64,000 bases of DNA, from the NCBI GenBank assembly GCA_013365365.1, contig JABVXU010000183.1, forward strand, positions 1-64,000. The letters are read 5' to 3'. Numbering within the stretch: position 1 is the first letter of the stretch; the number at the start of each line of letters is the position of its first letter. The notes under the pieces were generated by a model that saw nothing but the letters and a program-made list of their open reading frames with translations, was not told the DNA's origin and made no database searches. The translations under genes were made by a program, and so were the position numbers. Of the stretch, positions 13,201-26,792 are shown piece after piece. Origin of the DNA: Cruorifilaria tuberocauda (Eukaryota > Nematoda > Chromadorea > Rhabditida > Onchocercidae).

Positions 13201-16200
13201 AAATTACTGAACAATAAAGTTTCAAAATTCTGCTATTGCACAGTATTAATTAATTCGTGGAGCTTACCAAAACTTCTTACTTGAAATTTATAAAAAATAA
13301 TTCAATAATTGCAAAGCGATGATAAAGGCGTAATCCATTCTTTATCAATAACCAAATAACTGACCGAGGATACTTTGTCGTGCACGCTCACAATCCGTCG
13401 TATCAATTTCGTTCAAATATACACCTCCTTCCCTACGTGTTATAAGTGATAGAGAATCCTCTGGGATAATGCGTAAACTTTCCAGTTTCATAACGTGAGT
13501 TTTAGAACGTAGATGTTTCGCAAGAATACCGTGTTTTCGAAATCCAATATTGCAATCAGTACACATGAATGATCGTGGATTCATCGAAGATAAACTTGTA
13601 CTGGTTTCTTCTGAAATAACCCTTTCCACAATTGGTTCAGATTATTTCACCTATGCCGGATACCTTGCAGAACAATAGATATAGTTAAGTAGCAATTTAT
13701 AAATATATACCATTATCCGAATCATTTATTTGTTCTGCTTGGAAACTTTCAACAATTCCATGTCTTTCTTCCATATGTCGCTGCAAAGCGTTACGTGATC
13801 GAGCCGAATATTTGCATTCGCTACACTGGTAAGATCGTATACGTGAATTTGACGGTCCAATCAAATGGATTTTGCGATGCAATGTCATCTCTGTCGAACT
13901 TCGAAATACACGCTTACAAATGTCGCATATCATTGTCTTGAAAAAAATACAACGGAATAGATGGGAAAAAAGAATGATTCTATTCGTGCTTGCAAGCGAT
14001 ATTTCAAGACAATTTGTTCTTTATTATATAATACATAAAGTATTACACAATAAAAATTGAGAGAGAAGAGAGATATTCCCTATTTTATCGTTAATTAATC
14101 AAAAAATTATGCAGAAATTATTAATTTTGCTTGAACAGTAAACGAAATTTCTAAATTACCTCCTTAGCAAAAAATGCTCCCACTGAGGGCTGCTGCTCTG
14201 TTATGATGGAAGACAGTGACTGTGACTGTGAACAATCACTAGTTGTCGGTACCGAACCTTGAACCACTGATATAGCACCGGTCACTATTGACTGTTTAAC
14301 TTCAGAGCTTCGGACATCTTCCGAGGTATCCTGAATTTTAAAATGAAAAAATTTGAAAAAGCCACGGTAAATGGCAAATGGATCCATAAATTTTGGTAAG
14401 TGAATCGCAATTGTCAATAAAAGCTTTCAAAACCTTTCTTAACAGAAAATTTGTCTCCAACAGTTTCTGCTGCTTTCGTCCTTCCGATGGATATCGCGTA
14501 CTTGGTGGTGCACTATGACACGAGCGTAAGCAATTCGGAATCGACCAGTCGAAAATCGTTTCACCAACAATCCACAACATTGGTGGTGTGTGAACTGTTC
14601 GTTCCAATAATGTGTTTTCTTAATATCAATGAAAATTAGACATGCCAAATAACAAAGAAATTATACAAAATCATGCAATAACTAATTTACTTTTATGGAT
14701 AACAAGTGATAAAGATTCTTAGATCAGTTCAAGAAATAATTTGAGTTATGCAGAAGTATTCTGTCAAAGCACAGTAATCGTGTTATATCCATGTTGCACA
14801 TATAACATGATGGTAATATAATACTTGTAAGTACATCTGTGCATAAAATGTTATACCATAAAAAACTTTATAACCCATAGCTCAATAATTAAGCTCTAAT
14901 TAAGCTAACTATTTAATTAATTTACTATTTGAGCCAACTATTTAACTATTTAATAATTAATCTAACAATAAGAAGTAGGAGGAACTCTTGATGCTGCTAG
15001 CATAAATCTCGATTTTGTAGATGAAAATTTTAAAACAAAAAGAAACCACCTTGACCAAATTTCCGATACATATTTTTATTTTTGTCATTGCACGGTGGTC
15101 GCAATTCTTCGTCTGATGAACTGAAAAAGTGAGAAAATGTCACTCTGCTAAGTAGGATTAAAACATTTATCACAAACATGAAAATAAAATTGAATTCAGA
15201 AGCTAAAAATTCTGTAAACGAAAAATTTACCATTCATCGTCCGAAAGTGGATCATTACTAAAGGTTGAAGCGGTCCCGCTAAGACTTGCAATTTCTAATC
15301 GATCATGATCACTATCTGAATCTTGCTCAATCATTTTCTGCTTCTCTTTTTCAGCCATTCGACGACGATGTGTTTTCGATTGTAAATGTTTGGTAAGATT
15401 ACCTTTTGTTTTAAAATTGAAATTACACTGTTTACAACCGTACGGTCGTATATCCGAATGTGACCTATAAACGATATAAAAATAATCCATGCGACGGAAA
15501 ATTTTTTTGTTTCCATAATGTAGTCTGTAATTTGGAAAGATTAGCTTCACGCAGGATAAAAAACCGTCAGAATCCATACGACGCTAAATAAATCATGCAA
15601 AAAAGTAATGGATGGATTAAGAATCCAAACATTTATTGTCTGATTTTTAAAAAATAATGGACGTGATATGCGAACTAGTAAATTCTGTCAAACAAAAACT
15701 GCGATCTACGGTAAAATAAAAAAATTAATTGACTTAATATGCTTTTTCAACATCGATGGTTTCTTACAACGTATTCCACAACGACCACAAACATACCGAC
15801 CACGTCCACGTCCACGGACATACACGTAAACTTCATTTGAAAAATAGCCTCCCACAATTTTCTGAGATAACGTTTTTCCTGACTCATTCTCAGTATGAAT
15901 TCTCTGCGATTGTTGTTTATCGGTAATTCTAAAGCAAACGATGTGAATCTATAAGTTACATATATATGCTTAGTTCAGTAATGATGACAAATTTAAATCC
16001 ATGCTAAATCTATTTTGACTTGAACTTCTAAACTCACTAAACCGAACTTCTTATCGAACTTGTATTGCTGGATTACTTTATTATTCTCATTAGCATGTTC
16101 TATTGCTTATTAATCTAACTTATAAGTTTGTCTGACTATTAATTTCAGAGTTCGCATGAATCTGAAAATTTTTCCATGAGCAACATCTTTCCTCTCATTA

Positions 16201-19200
16201 AACTAACAACCTCAAGAAGAATAACTAGTGCATTGAAATAATACTTAAATATACTCTTTAAAAGAAGTTAAAGCATTCCGATCCTTCTCCACCATTGTCA
16301 TGTTCTCTTTGTCACTGATATTTGCATCATTATCGTTCTTTCCATTCCTAGGTTTACTTGGTGATATAAAACTGATATTATTAGTTGCAGAAACAGTTGC
16401 TGATGCCAATACTGCTGTAGAGGAGCGTTCCTCGACAAACGTTGCAACCACTGCATGAGAATGATGCATCGGTATTGCGGTCGTTGCAGTAACAGCTGCA
16501 TTTTGACGTAAACGTATCTGTAATAGGTTTGCTTCTTTTTTTATCCTTACTCTTCATTTGTCATAAAAATCACTTAAATCCGCAACTTCAAACAAAAAAA
16601 GGAATTAGAAAGTTCACGAAGGTGGAGAGAAACCTGACATTAAGTGATATTAAGAAACATACGGTTATTTTACTTTTAGTATGATTTGAAACCGGTTGCT
16701 TTATAAAAACAATAGGGATGAAGGAAATATGAAAATACCAGTTTATGAAGACATAAAATAAGAAATTTATTTCGAATTAAATAACTGTATATGTTTTGAG
16801 TTGACATATTTTACATTTGTCTTCTTTTTTTTAAATAAATAAACGGTAGGATATGAATTTTTAAATGTTAAAAATTAAAAATTATGTACTTTGGTAGAGT
16901 AATCCCAAAACGAAGAATGCGTCACTTTCAGTACACCCATTTCACGTAATGCCGTAGTATACCTCCATAGTTGTTTAACACCCATCCGTGGCTTTGTTGA
17001 ACATGTGCTTATGTATAGCAAATTTAGTTTTGCTTCGTCTGAATCTACGCTGCTCTGCAAGTATAAAATAATTAATTATTAGACTCAATGGATATGTCAC
17101 TACGAAATTCCTGAATCTTTAAAAATACAACGAAATCAAACACTGAATGAATTTCAAAACTTGCGGATGACTTAAAAATTTGAAAGCTTTATTAAGAGTA
17201 AACCATTTGCAAAAGTCTCAATATATTGTTTGAAAAATAGATTTGATCAATTCAAATGAACACGGAATAGAAGCAGTTGTTTCTTTATGAAATTAAAAAC
17301 ACTTCAAATTTCATAGTTAAACAATTACTGGTTAATATCATGAAAAACAGGAATAAATTCCATAATGAAATAAATCAAACTTGTTGCCAATTGCTGTACA
17401 TGCTAAGTTTCGGCTTATGTTCGCAAAACATTGGTTGGGGCTTGTTTAATGTGGCAAATGTTTCCGTTGTAATGTTACGCATGCGACTTCGACGTGACGT
17501 GCCATCGTTCCGGGCCGCTGATACGTCGTTCAACGTTAAAATGTAAGGTTTGTTGGCTGCTATACTGATACTCTAAACAAAAAAAAATGTATAAAACTTG
17601 AGTTGAATGCCCGTGTATGTTATGTAATGCACGCGATTATGATGACACATATCATTAGCACTACAATTAATAATTAATAAAGTAAATCGGACAATGAAGA
17701 AAAAGCAAGCCTTTAAAAGCTTCTGCAGCACCTCAATGTATACTTCGTGACAATGATGATACTACATTTAGATGGAATGAAAGAAAGGTGGAAAAATACC
17801 TGTGCAACTGTTGAGGCAGGATATATTCGCTGATACGTTGTTTGCACGTTCTTCGAACTTACAAATTGGTTGGTAGAATGAGAAGTTACCATTATCACCG
17901 TTTGTGTAGCGAGAACGGAACTCTCACTGACAGCACTGATATTACTAACACTGTTGTTGAAACTTCTTTGGGGAACTGTTGATGCTTTGTAATGTGTCGC
18001 GGAAGACGACGTACAGACTGAATTTGTAACATTCACATTTGCTTTAGGCGTTTCCTGAAAGTGAAATGATTAAATAGATATGAAGTGTTTTGAAAACAAG
18101 GAATATACTGATGAATAAATCGAGCAAGTAAGCCAGTTTCAAAGACTGAACAAACATTGTGTACATATCGAATTCAATGGTCTCGAAGATAAAAAATGAA
18201 ATGATACTAAAAAAAGTGATGCAAAAAAGTATAAAATCTTAATATGGTATCAAATTTTATACCAATTTAGGAGTTTTGCCTGTGGATGCTTGCGACTCGT
18301 CGAGATGTTCTGCAGCTGCTAAAAGTCGGCGTTTGAGTGGATGACGATTCTCGTGTAATACAGGGGATGAAGACATACTATTATTGCTGCAAGTATTCGA
18401 CTTACGTCTAACTCCATCGACAATTCCGGCATTTACCGGAGTTTGTTGCTGAGTCACTTGAAAATGTGCCACGGCTACTGTTGATGATGGCGCTGATGAC
18501 GACGGTATTGCTTGCGAATGTATCTCAGCACGTCTTCAAAAAAATATGAATAAAGTGTACAAGTAGTTGGTTAACAATATCATTCCTTATCATAAATATT
18601 ATCCCGCTGACTGCATGATATATTCCAACCGTATTTCCACTGAAATTTGTCTTCCATTAATTACTATGAAATGATTAGGCATGCATTTGACAAAAGAAGG
18701 ATTTCATCTTTGTTATCCCGCCTGTTTCTATAAACAAAAGGTTCATTTCATTTTTTGTTCCACAAATTTCCTTTTCTATTTATTTTCTTTGTTGCAAACT
18801 TCATAAATCTCTTTGGAGGAAATTATATGGTTGATTTGGAACACTTATAATTTTTTATGGAGATAGTATGCATGATAAAAAATTGAATATTTGTGGAAAT
18901 TACAAGAGATACAAAAGGAAATAAGCAGTCTCGATATAATTGTCGAACTTGAACGAACAATTTCTTCACAGGGAGAAACATATAATAACATGATGATGGA
19001 AAGGAATCCGAACGGAAGAATATGACCCAACCACGCAGAAATGAGTGAGAAAGAAAAAGTTTGAAGTAAAGATTGCCAGGACATATTAGGAAAAGATATC
19101 CGAATAGCTTGAACTCTGTGAAACATTTCGTAACTTACAAAAAATGCCATCGATGATCAGCAATTATTTAGATTATTTAGAGCAGAATTATTAGAATGAA

Positions 19201-21565
19201 ATGAATGAAAAACAACGATGGAATACTCAAAATGATTGAACAATGAATAATTCACAACAAATAATTATCAATGTACAAACAAACCACAAAATAAAACAAA
19301 AATAAAAAATGAAACGAACTTGCTGCAACGGATTTCATGAGCAACAAGGGCAGCATCATTTAGGAACTTTAATTCGCAATAATTGCATGTACATTTGTCC
19401 GATGTCTTTACGACTGGATGACCGTTGGTCAATGGTCCACCGGTTACTCGTACGGCAACTGGTTTGTGCGATTCATAAAATGACTGACTATGTGAGAATT
19501 GTAAGCGTACGTCACGCAAACCTGAATAATGTAAATATTGTAAAAATGGATAAATTTTGATATTAAGCGGCATTAATGAAAAACATATACTCTATGCATG
19601 TATTAATATGTGCATCCATTTCGTATAAAAATGAAAACAAAAATTACTCAAAAACACAAGTGAATTGGGAATACCTGGTGAATTGCTCTGACTTCTAATA
19701 CCCGTTTCAAGTTCAACGGACGATTGCGAGCCTACTTGACGATGATATGGGCGCCTTTTAATAAGACCTGGACTCTGTTCCAGAATAGCCTCATTTTCGC
19801 TAATCAATCGAGATATGTGTTCCTTAACCGACTCTGCATTTGTCAGTAATCCGATATTTCTATTGTCCACTACAACCGGTTGTGATATATCTTTAACATG
19901 ATTTAATTATTAATTTTGGACATTTGAAATGTAATGTACTCTGTCTACTCAACCAATACAATATTTGATCATTTAATATCGTTAATCGTATATCAGAAAA
20001 ATTTTTGAAATGGTCGAATATATCAGGCTAAGCCAAATAATCTTTCATATCGCTGAATCATTACTGAATTTACTCACGTTCAGTTTGTTCATAGACTTAT
20101 CTCAATTAATCGCACTACACTTTGTATCAAAACTTCTCAGGTCAAGGGTGTTCATCTCCGAAAACCAACCCATTTTGTCGTGTGCTGTCGAATTTCGAAC
20201 AACTTGTTCTGCCAGTAAATTTTCAATCATTTTTTGCTGTTGCTGAGTAGCTACCGGTGTTCCGATCCCATTTTGAACTAAAATACACATGAAGCATATC
20301 GATAACCAACAGTAATTATTACAATAGGATTTAAAATGAGCAATCACTAATACCTATATCACTAAAGCTATCCGGAGTGAACTCATTATGACCCAATCGC
20401 TTCAACGCCTGTGAGAGGAGAAAACGGACCTTCGACAAAATATACCTTGAATTTGAGCTGGCTGTTGTATGTGATTAGCAGCGCTGAGTTGAGTTTGTTG
20501 AAGTAGTGCCGCCAGGTGTGGTTGATAATAGGCGAACGGATTAAGCAGTTGCGCTAGTGCTGCTTGCACCTGCGATGGCATCTAACTGTGAGACGAAGGA
20601 AAAAGTAAAAGTCTATTAGAAACATACTTTTCATTTCAGTAACTAGAAGGTTACTTGTTATGCGAACAGCATCAACCAAAAATATGTCCATACCTGACAG
20701 GTACAAAACAAGCTGCTGGTAGCAGTAAAATGGCGATAGCTGAAAATGAGTCTACCTGTTGCTGAAGCGGATTCTGTTGCAGAAGCAACTGGTTGATTGC
20801 AAGCGCTTGCGCGGCATTTGCCAGTACAAATGCTTGATTTTGCTGTTGCTGCTGTTGCGACTGCGATACAGACGGTGCTTGCTGATGTTGAGACGGAACG
20901 GATTGCTGCTGCTGTAATATTTGAGCCGGTGGCGGAAGAGACGGTGCTGCTTGTGATACAGCTGTGGCTACTGCACTTCCTTGCAATAGCTGTGACTGTG
21001 CCGCAATAGCTCCAGCCGAAAGGAATTGTTGGTAAAGCAAATGAGCCGCAGGAATTGGAGTTGATACTTGCGCAGCTGCCAAAGCTGCCGTACTGATTGA
21101 CGCCGCACCACGCGGTGACATCGCTTGCGCATCCTGAAATTCTGGTGTAGAAGAATTGCTTCACATTTTAGTATTACCTCTGATTCACAGCACTTGTCAA
21201 GGGTTGAACTTTTACAACGATAATCAACTTATTATAAGTGTTATTGGTTTGGCAATTATCCAGAATAAGATGCTTAGATCATGAGGAAAGCTTTAGGGAA
21301 TTTTGAAAAATTACTTAGTCTCTATTATCATATATAAAGTGATACAAAGGTTCTACTAAAAGCTAATAACGTTATACTAATAAAACAGAAATAAATGTAA
21401 AATACGGTTTCAACTGCAATGTGACGAATGAAACTGGACCTGAGGACGTAACGACGCTGAGGGCATACCACACGGTGTTACTGTTGGTTGTGCTACCGTC
21501 GGTAAACCACTTCCTATTCCTCCAATTCCGGCTCCACCGCCTCCCCCTCCTGATACAAATTCCAT
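10283..21565 (-). CDS. sma-9: Schnurri/HIVEP-type zinc-finger transcription cofactor (SMA-9 orthologue)
   Basis: In C. elegans the Schnurri homologue SMA-9 is a nuclear zinc-finger protein acting with Smads in DBL-1/BMP body-size and mesoderm signalling. Exons (- strand, high to low): 21565-21440, 21133-20756, 20581-20446, 20277-20134, 19890-19675, 19521-19320, 18533-18263, 18054-17800, 17572-17381, 17054-16890, 16517-16255, 15928-15734, 15464-15231, 15120-15050, 14618-14434, 14330-14160, 13936-13711, 13610-13365, 12978-12725, 12658-12551, 12276-12207, 12038-11872, 11652-11502, 11280-11037, 10761-10671, 10537-10283. These sum to 5016 bases, 1671 residues. The N-terminus is Gly-rich then Gln/Ala-rich. 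Fingers: one C2HC near residue 380; the ZAS pair near 827-875 ([15 protein letters not shown], then [11 protein letters not shown] with the long H-H spacing) followed by an acidic Ser/Asp tail; a triplet near 1070-1180; a pair near 1412-1463; a C-terminal pair near 1615-1663. TTTTTTCAG just before the ATG may be a spliced-leader acceptor or the end of a 5' UTR intron. Exon 5 could instead start at 19869. Confidence 0.93.
20358..20412 (-). other. Orphan 55-bp exon candidate in sma-9, wrong phase
   Basis: Between coding exons 3 and 4 lies a 55-bp segment with a good acceptor (CTCTCACAG, ending at 20413) and a donor (GTATTAG). Its only useful frame reads [18 protein letters not shown] and joins the next exon in phase. 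It cannot follow exon 3, which leaves one base over; the other two frames stop, and the intervening intron would be only about 33-37 bp. Joining exon 3 directly to 20277 restores the frame. It may be an alternative exon, a remnant, or the product of a one-base assembly error. Confidence 0.35.
20672..21121 (-). repeat. Gln/Ala-rich low-complexity coding tract in sma-9
   Basis: Within the second coding exon, a run of CAG/CAA and GCN codons gives a Q-, A- and L-rich region (residues about 47-168), with Q blocks and a PSLPPPAQ stretch. Gln-rich N-termini are known for C. elegans SMA-9 and are typical of transcriptional activation or co-activation regions. The frame is open past the exon end at 20756, so the open frame overstates the exon. 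Confidence 0.7.
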
Positions 21566-23139
21566 TTCTGAAAAAATATTGCTCTTTGATCAGTGCAATA
21601 TCTTTTTAACATATATATTTTTTGTAAGCAATTAGTGTAACAACAGAAATAAACAGTGGCGATAAGGGCGATATTAATAATTGGTAAAAACAAATATTTC
21701 TAATAAAAAGTAAGAATAACAGCGATGAACAACAACAAGCAGAGTACATGAAATGCATTAATAATTTGCTACAAAGATAAAATTAAATTTCATCAAAATA
21801 TCATTCATGTTGATAGGCGAAGGAATGTTAAATGTCTCAAAATTAAGTCAGTTATTTCATGTACGACATTTTCTTGCAAATATTCAAATGTTACCTCACA
21901 CTTTCCTTTTATCGTCCGCACACAGTTTGCTACGAATTGTGCAAAGCTGACATTTTGGCATATCTAAAAGATTGTGAATATTTTATTCTCGAATTCGGAA
22001 TCTATGCGACCATTTTTCCATTCCCTCCTTTATCATTACCAACAATTTTCACTTTTATGTTCAACAGCCTATAACATTTTCTAAGTATAAATTAAAAAAA
22101 AAGAATCTAGCTAATTTCGGAGTTGTTTATGTGACAGTTATAATTCCATATTCACCTGGCGTTGGAGGAAAGTAGCAAAGACAATAGAATGAATTACGAA
22201 ACACATAAAAATGAATAGTTAACATGATACACATACACTACACACACACTTCCTTTTCAAAAAGCCATAAATGAGTAAGACTGTCGTATTCTTTCTTATT
22301 CATGCTCATTCCAATAATTCCTTTGAAACGAAGAAAAATAGGGAAAAACTCAAACTCAAAATTTGAGACTAATCTTTTCAAATGTTATTAAGTCAAAATT
22401 TTTGGCAAATTTAAGAAGAGTTCAAATGATTAAAAATTATTTGAATTCTTTGCTATTAACGGTCTCCTCATATGGTAAAATATGATTTTAAAGATTTTTA
22501 AGGGAACGTAATAAGCTTAAGCAATTCTATATCATCTTGATAATATTGCAATCAATATATTACTGAGCACTATTGTCTTTTATGAGATTTATGAACATTT
22601 ATCAGAATTATCGTTGACAACTACGCTCATCATTTTGTTTACTCATTACTATTTTAACTAACATAAGCTAATTATATCTAACCTAAGATATGAGTCCTCT
22701 TCCCAGAATCATTACTATCATATATTATTTCAATTGGATCATTATAATCAAAAATTTAATGGGAAGAAAACTGAACAAACTTACACGAAATTGTTTGACG
22801 TAGATTCTCTTTCTTCCCCGTTTTGATAACAAAACTGTAAATCCTGAAAATTAAATTTTCTTCCCATTCATACTTCTGGTCACAGAAAGAGTATTTCTAC
22901 ATGTACATCATTAGCGCTGTTAACAACTACCGGAAAATATACACCGAATGATTACTATGTTTTTGAACTTCATACTGTTATCTATCAGGAAGGATTTCTG
23001 GAATATTCAAAGCAGAAACAAAAGATATTAACGTAGCTGACACTTTCCTATTTCAGTTTAAGGAATTTTTGCACTTCGGAATATTTCAATACTATGAATT
23101 TCGAAAGTGAGAATTCTATTAATAAATGCTTAATTTCAG

Positions 23140-23320
23140 CATACTGATCTCATCCACGTGCCACGTGAAGAAGTGTTCCATGGTTCGCTTATAGCGAATG
23201 GAAATAAATTCCCTAATAATAACAATAACAATCTTGATAATAATTCTCATAACCTTAGTCTGCAAAGTTCACTTGCGTGGAAATTTCATAGAAAGATTGA
23301 TTGGTATAACATGGTGGGGA
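23140..23320 (+). other. Possible exon, unknown gene
   Basis: After a good acceptor (TTAATTTCAG) the + strand reads HTDLIHVPREEVFHGS, then an Asn-rich stretch, in a frame open well past 23500. Possible donors are GTATAAC near 23310 and GTGGGG near 23320. The composition is coding-like up to about there and then degenerates. I cannot name a family. It might be part of the same gene as the candidates at 25791, 26793 and 28008, but the links are unproven. Confidence 0.22.
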
Positions 23321-25683
23321 TCATCATTATCAACAGCATTGTCATTCTGTATCATAGCTATCAGGATCATTATCACTGTTATCACTGCACAGATAAATGT
23401 AGAAGCAGTATAAGAGAAAACAGGAAATCTAAAGCCGGAAAAAGTACAGAACATCACTATCACGTTTTCCACTCCCTAAGTTATCACTTTAAACAGCACC
23501 CAATTTACAAAGGAAATCATATGAATGGCTGAAAAAAAACGAATTCATTTTTTAGTTCTGATCACTTCATATTCATTGTTACATTGAATTTAGTCGGTCA
23601 TTCACCTCTGTGATGAAAGAAAAAGTTCAAAGAGTAATACGAAATAGTGAGGAAAGAAACGAATAATAATTACAAGTTTTTCAATAGTAAGTACGTGAAA
23701 CGATTATTTATGTCAACAACCCTTCTAGAAGTCGTTTCTCGGATGACGCTTTAACGAAATCAATCAGTCATCGTAGAACGCTCATATCATATCACTACCT
23801 ACTACTGCTTTACTCTACTGTTATTTCCAAAAAGTACGGCAGTACGTTGGTATTCTGAAAAACTGGAAGGAACTGGAAGAAATGAGATGTTTGTTTTATG
23901 AATGTATTCCTCTTCCCGTTCATTTACTCATTAATTCAGGTTTGTTGAATTATAGAATTATATAAAACCTGAAAAGGTAATACAGAGTATTTAAAAGCGA
24001 AAATAATAATGAAAATATTGGAGAAGGGAAGAGAAAGAGAGAAGTATTTGCCAATGATATTCTTCGCAGGAACGAACATCAGATTTTCCAAATACTATAA
24101 TGGAACTTTTCACCTTCTTCTTTGTGTCCTTTTCCAGACCAAAATGATAGTAAGACACGGATATGTTAAGTAAGGGAATATGGTTGGTGAAAAGGACCGC
24201 GGGACAGTGATTCTCTGAACACTGACAACTGACAAAGAAATAACGATCATCCTCCCAATCCTTTTACTGCTGTATTTGATGTATCGACAAGAGGACTGAA
24301 GGGAAGAAATTTGTTTAAAAACAAATCTAATCCGGACCTGTATCCGAAGTAAGTTAGAAGGACTCAGCATCAAGTAGATGGACCCATACATCAAATTTCA
24401 CATTGCACATCTAATAAGTCTATCTAGTTAAAACTATGCTTTTTATGTCGATTCTATGCGACGTTGCATTAGTTCTGTTCTCTACATTCCACGTCTTATA
24501 CCTATTTCTCATATTACGTATTTCACGCAGTTCTATTCGAAGAGTGCGTGAAAAGGGAGAGTTTGGATAGAAGTAAAGAAAAATAGCAATGAATAAGTAC
24601 TATTCATTTTGAATTCATTACTTTGCTTGCAATTGCAGATATTAGAGGCGGAAGCGAATTCTTAATCTTTGACTTTTAGTTTTAAAATAAACAGAAAAAG
24701 GGAGTTATTATAATCGCATCACCCATAGTTATTTATCGATGAATTTGAGAAAGCCAAACAGCATGGATAACAGATAGGCTATACCTACATAAAAGCACGC
24801 AAGTACGTATACCATTATTACTATGGACAGTTGCAATCGTGTTTGCTGCATTCCAACAATTATTTCACTTCCCTAGTCGATCTACACGTCACCAGATGAC
24901 GTCAATCAGTCATGTGAGGAAGCAGATACACGTTAAATGCTGGAATGCGGGTCAGTGCAAGTTTTCCTCTTCCGTATGACAGAAGGAACTGTACCACAAC
25001 AATGGATGTAGTCACTGGATGCGTACGCTTTCATTGTTGGAAAAGTGAGAAAGTACAAACTGTGATGAAAAGTGATGAGAAGACAAAATGGAAATGAAAA
25101 GAAAGTAATTTCCATAGTTATATTATGGAAAGAAGAGAAAAAGATTAGAAAACTCACTCCTCCGCTTCTTCCCATCGACCCCCGCTCTTCAGTCGTTACA
25201 GTACTTCCCGATTTCAGATTTTTAAAATAATTTTTTCCACTAAGAACGTGAAATTAATAAATTGAACAATAACAAAACAAATCATACTACTATAAGTGTT
25301 AGAGTCAAAATGATTCTAACTGCCTGATACTGGTGGAGATTTGAATGAAATCTACCCATTGTGTTAGTTAGTAAAAGGATGTGGTACCATAAACCTCTTC
25401 TCAAATGTGACTAGTCTTATCACGAGTGTGTTAACTGGGCTTTCTTGGCGGTGCTGGCGATTCTGTGGTAGATGATAAGATGAGGTATCAGATCGTGTGA
25501 AGTCTACTAAGAATATTATATGTGAGAAACGAAATTTCTCGAAGAACATTCATCATTTTCTTCATTCCTCTTTCGCTTGCCTTCGCTCAGATCAATAAAT
25601 GAAGAATCGTTTGTCGCTATTCTGAACAGGAAAAAAACATTGGCTGTGCTGGCGTCATACCGTCAACAGCTTGCTAAATGCGT

Positions 25684-25725
25684 ACTGTGTACACGTGTGC
25701 GTATGCGTGTATGTGCGTGTGTAGG
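25684..25725. repeat. GT/TG-rich microsatellite
   Basis: An imperfect alternating GT/GC tract (GTGTACACGTGTGCGTATGC and following). The alternating purine-pyrimidine pattern could form Z-DNA. It opens spurious Thr/His-rich frames on the other strand. Confidence 0.8.
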
Positions 25726-25790
25726 TGCCACGACGAGGAGTGATAGGTCTTCCTTTTGAACCGTTTCTCTCTCCTGCTTTCCTTCCACAG

Positions 25791-25980
25791 ATACACCGTG
25801 GCATTCTGTCCGGTCGCATATTACTACCATCCACGACCTTTGAGAACAATGAAAATGCGGAACTCGCCTCTTCCGAGGAACAGATTTATGATGCTGACCC
25901 TTTTCCAATCTCACTCAAAAACAATACAAGCAGTGCTGATCTTCTTTCACAGCAATTAGATGATTTCTTGAAATCACAAA
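25791..25980 (+). other. Possible exon, unknown gene
   Basis: A pyrimidine-rich acceptor (TTTCCTTCCACAG) precedes a frame beginning IHRGILSGRILLPS and continuing with an acidic, Asn/Ser-rich segment (SADLLSQQLDDFLKSQ). A modest donor, GTACCA, follows at 25981 and leaves phase 1. The Glu/Asp/Ser make-up is coding-like. A second frame is also open over much of it, so chance cannot be excluded. No family recognised. Confidence 0.25.
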
Positions 25981-26682
25981 GTACCATCTTTCTTATCCCA
26001 CACATCAGAATTAGATAATCATGAATTGCAACGGATCACATGCACTAATAACAGCTTGCTAACTACATGAAATCTACATCCATCCCGCTTTGCTTACGTC
26101 ATGCGTAGTATAGTGGAGAACGGAGTAGAGATAGCCAACTTCTATACAGCAACAGCAAAACGGACGGCCACCCCGCAGTTGTTCATTCCACCCGAGAATT
26201 CTCAACATCATGTATTTCACTCCAAAGTTTGATGATCAGAGGAGTGCAGAGCGCAAAAGAAGTTAGAAATAACTTGATGCCATGCTGCGATGCAGAACGT
26301 AGAGACACGGCCGAACGGTGAGAGTGTCGAGTGAAGAAGAGTGTGGGAACAAAGTGTGATAAGGCCTTCCCTACCTGAACGGAGCCATCAATCGTGGGAG
26401 CTCCCCCTCTCTATGTCTGCTGCTTGCTATCAGTGACACGGCCAATGACGCCAGAAGGGAAGGGTAGTCTCTCAAAGGCAGAGCACTGCACTGGCAAACA
26501 TCTTTGAAATAGTGTTGCGTCGAGACAAAAGACATCCATGATACTGTTCACTATACACTTGCAATGATGAACGAATGAGAGAAATAGCGAACGCGCAGAG
26601 AGCGGAATGCCGGACAGCTGCAGAAGTGCAATGATGAAGGTAGAGAACGAGAAGAATGGGAACATCACTTTTGCAGCGACTG

Positions 26683-26694
26683 TGACGTCACGTG
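26683..26694. promoter_or_regulatory. CRE palindrome overlapping an E-box
   Basis: TGACGTCACGTG combines a full CRE (TGACGTCA, bound by CREB/ATF bZIP factors in animals) with an overlapping E-box CACGTG (bound by bHLH factors). Two more perfect TGACGTCA sites lie at 24897-24904 and 30166-30173, with near matches (GACGTCA or TGACGTGA) at about 27813, 29942, 31394 and 31644. This suggests a regulatory region, but no transcription start can be fixed from sequence. Confidence 0.35.
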
Positions 26695-26792
26695 CTGTCG
26701 GTGTTCCCACGGACAAGCAGGCAAACACTCTCTTTCTTATCTCTCTCGTGCTCCATCTTTCCTGTTCTCTCTTCGTTTCTCGTTATTCGTAG

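Larger units (their letters stand above)
21570..25790. other. Upstream region of sma-9, mostly non-coding
   Basis: This AT-rich stretch should hold the promoter and any 5' untranslated exons of sma-9 near its left end. I find no clear gene. An exon-like frame starts after TTAATTTCAG at 23140 (+) and is listed separately. A CRE-type palindrome TGACGTCA lies at 24897-24904. Reading frames at 23269-23472 and 24110-24394 have no exon signals. Confidence 0.5.

Noticed and set aside
20658..21164. A 168-codon Ser/Ala/Cys-rich frame opposite or beside the Gln-rich sma-9 exon
   Set aside because: It is the +1 frame of a CAG/GCN-rich exon; low-complexity coding DNA opens several frames.
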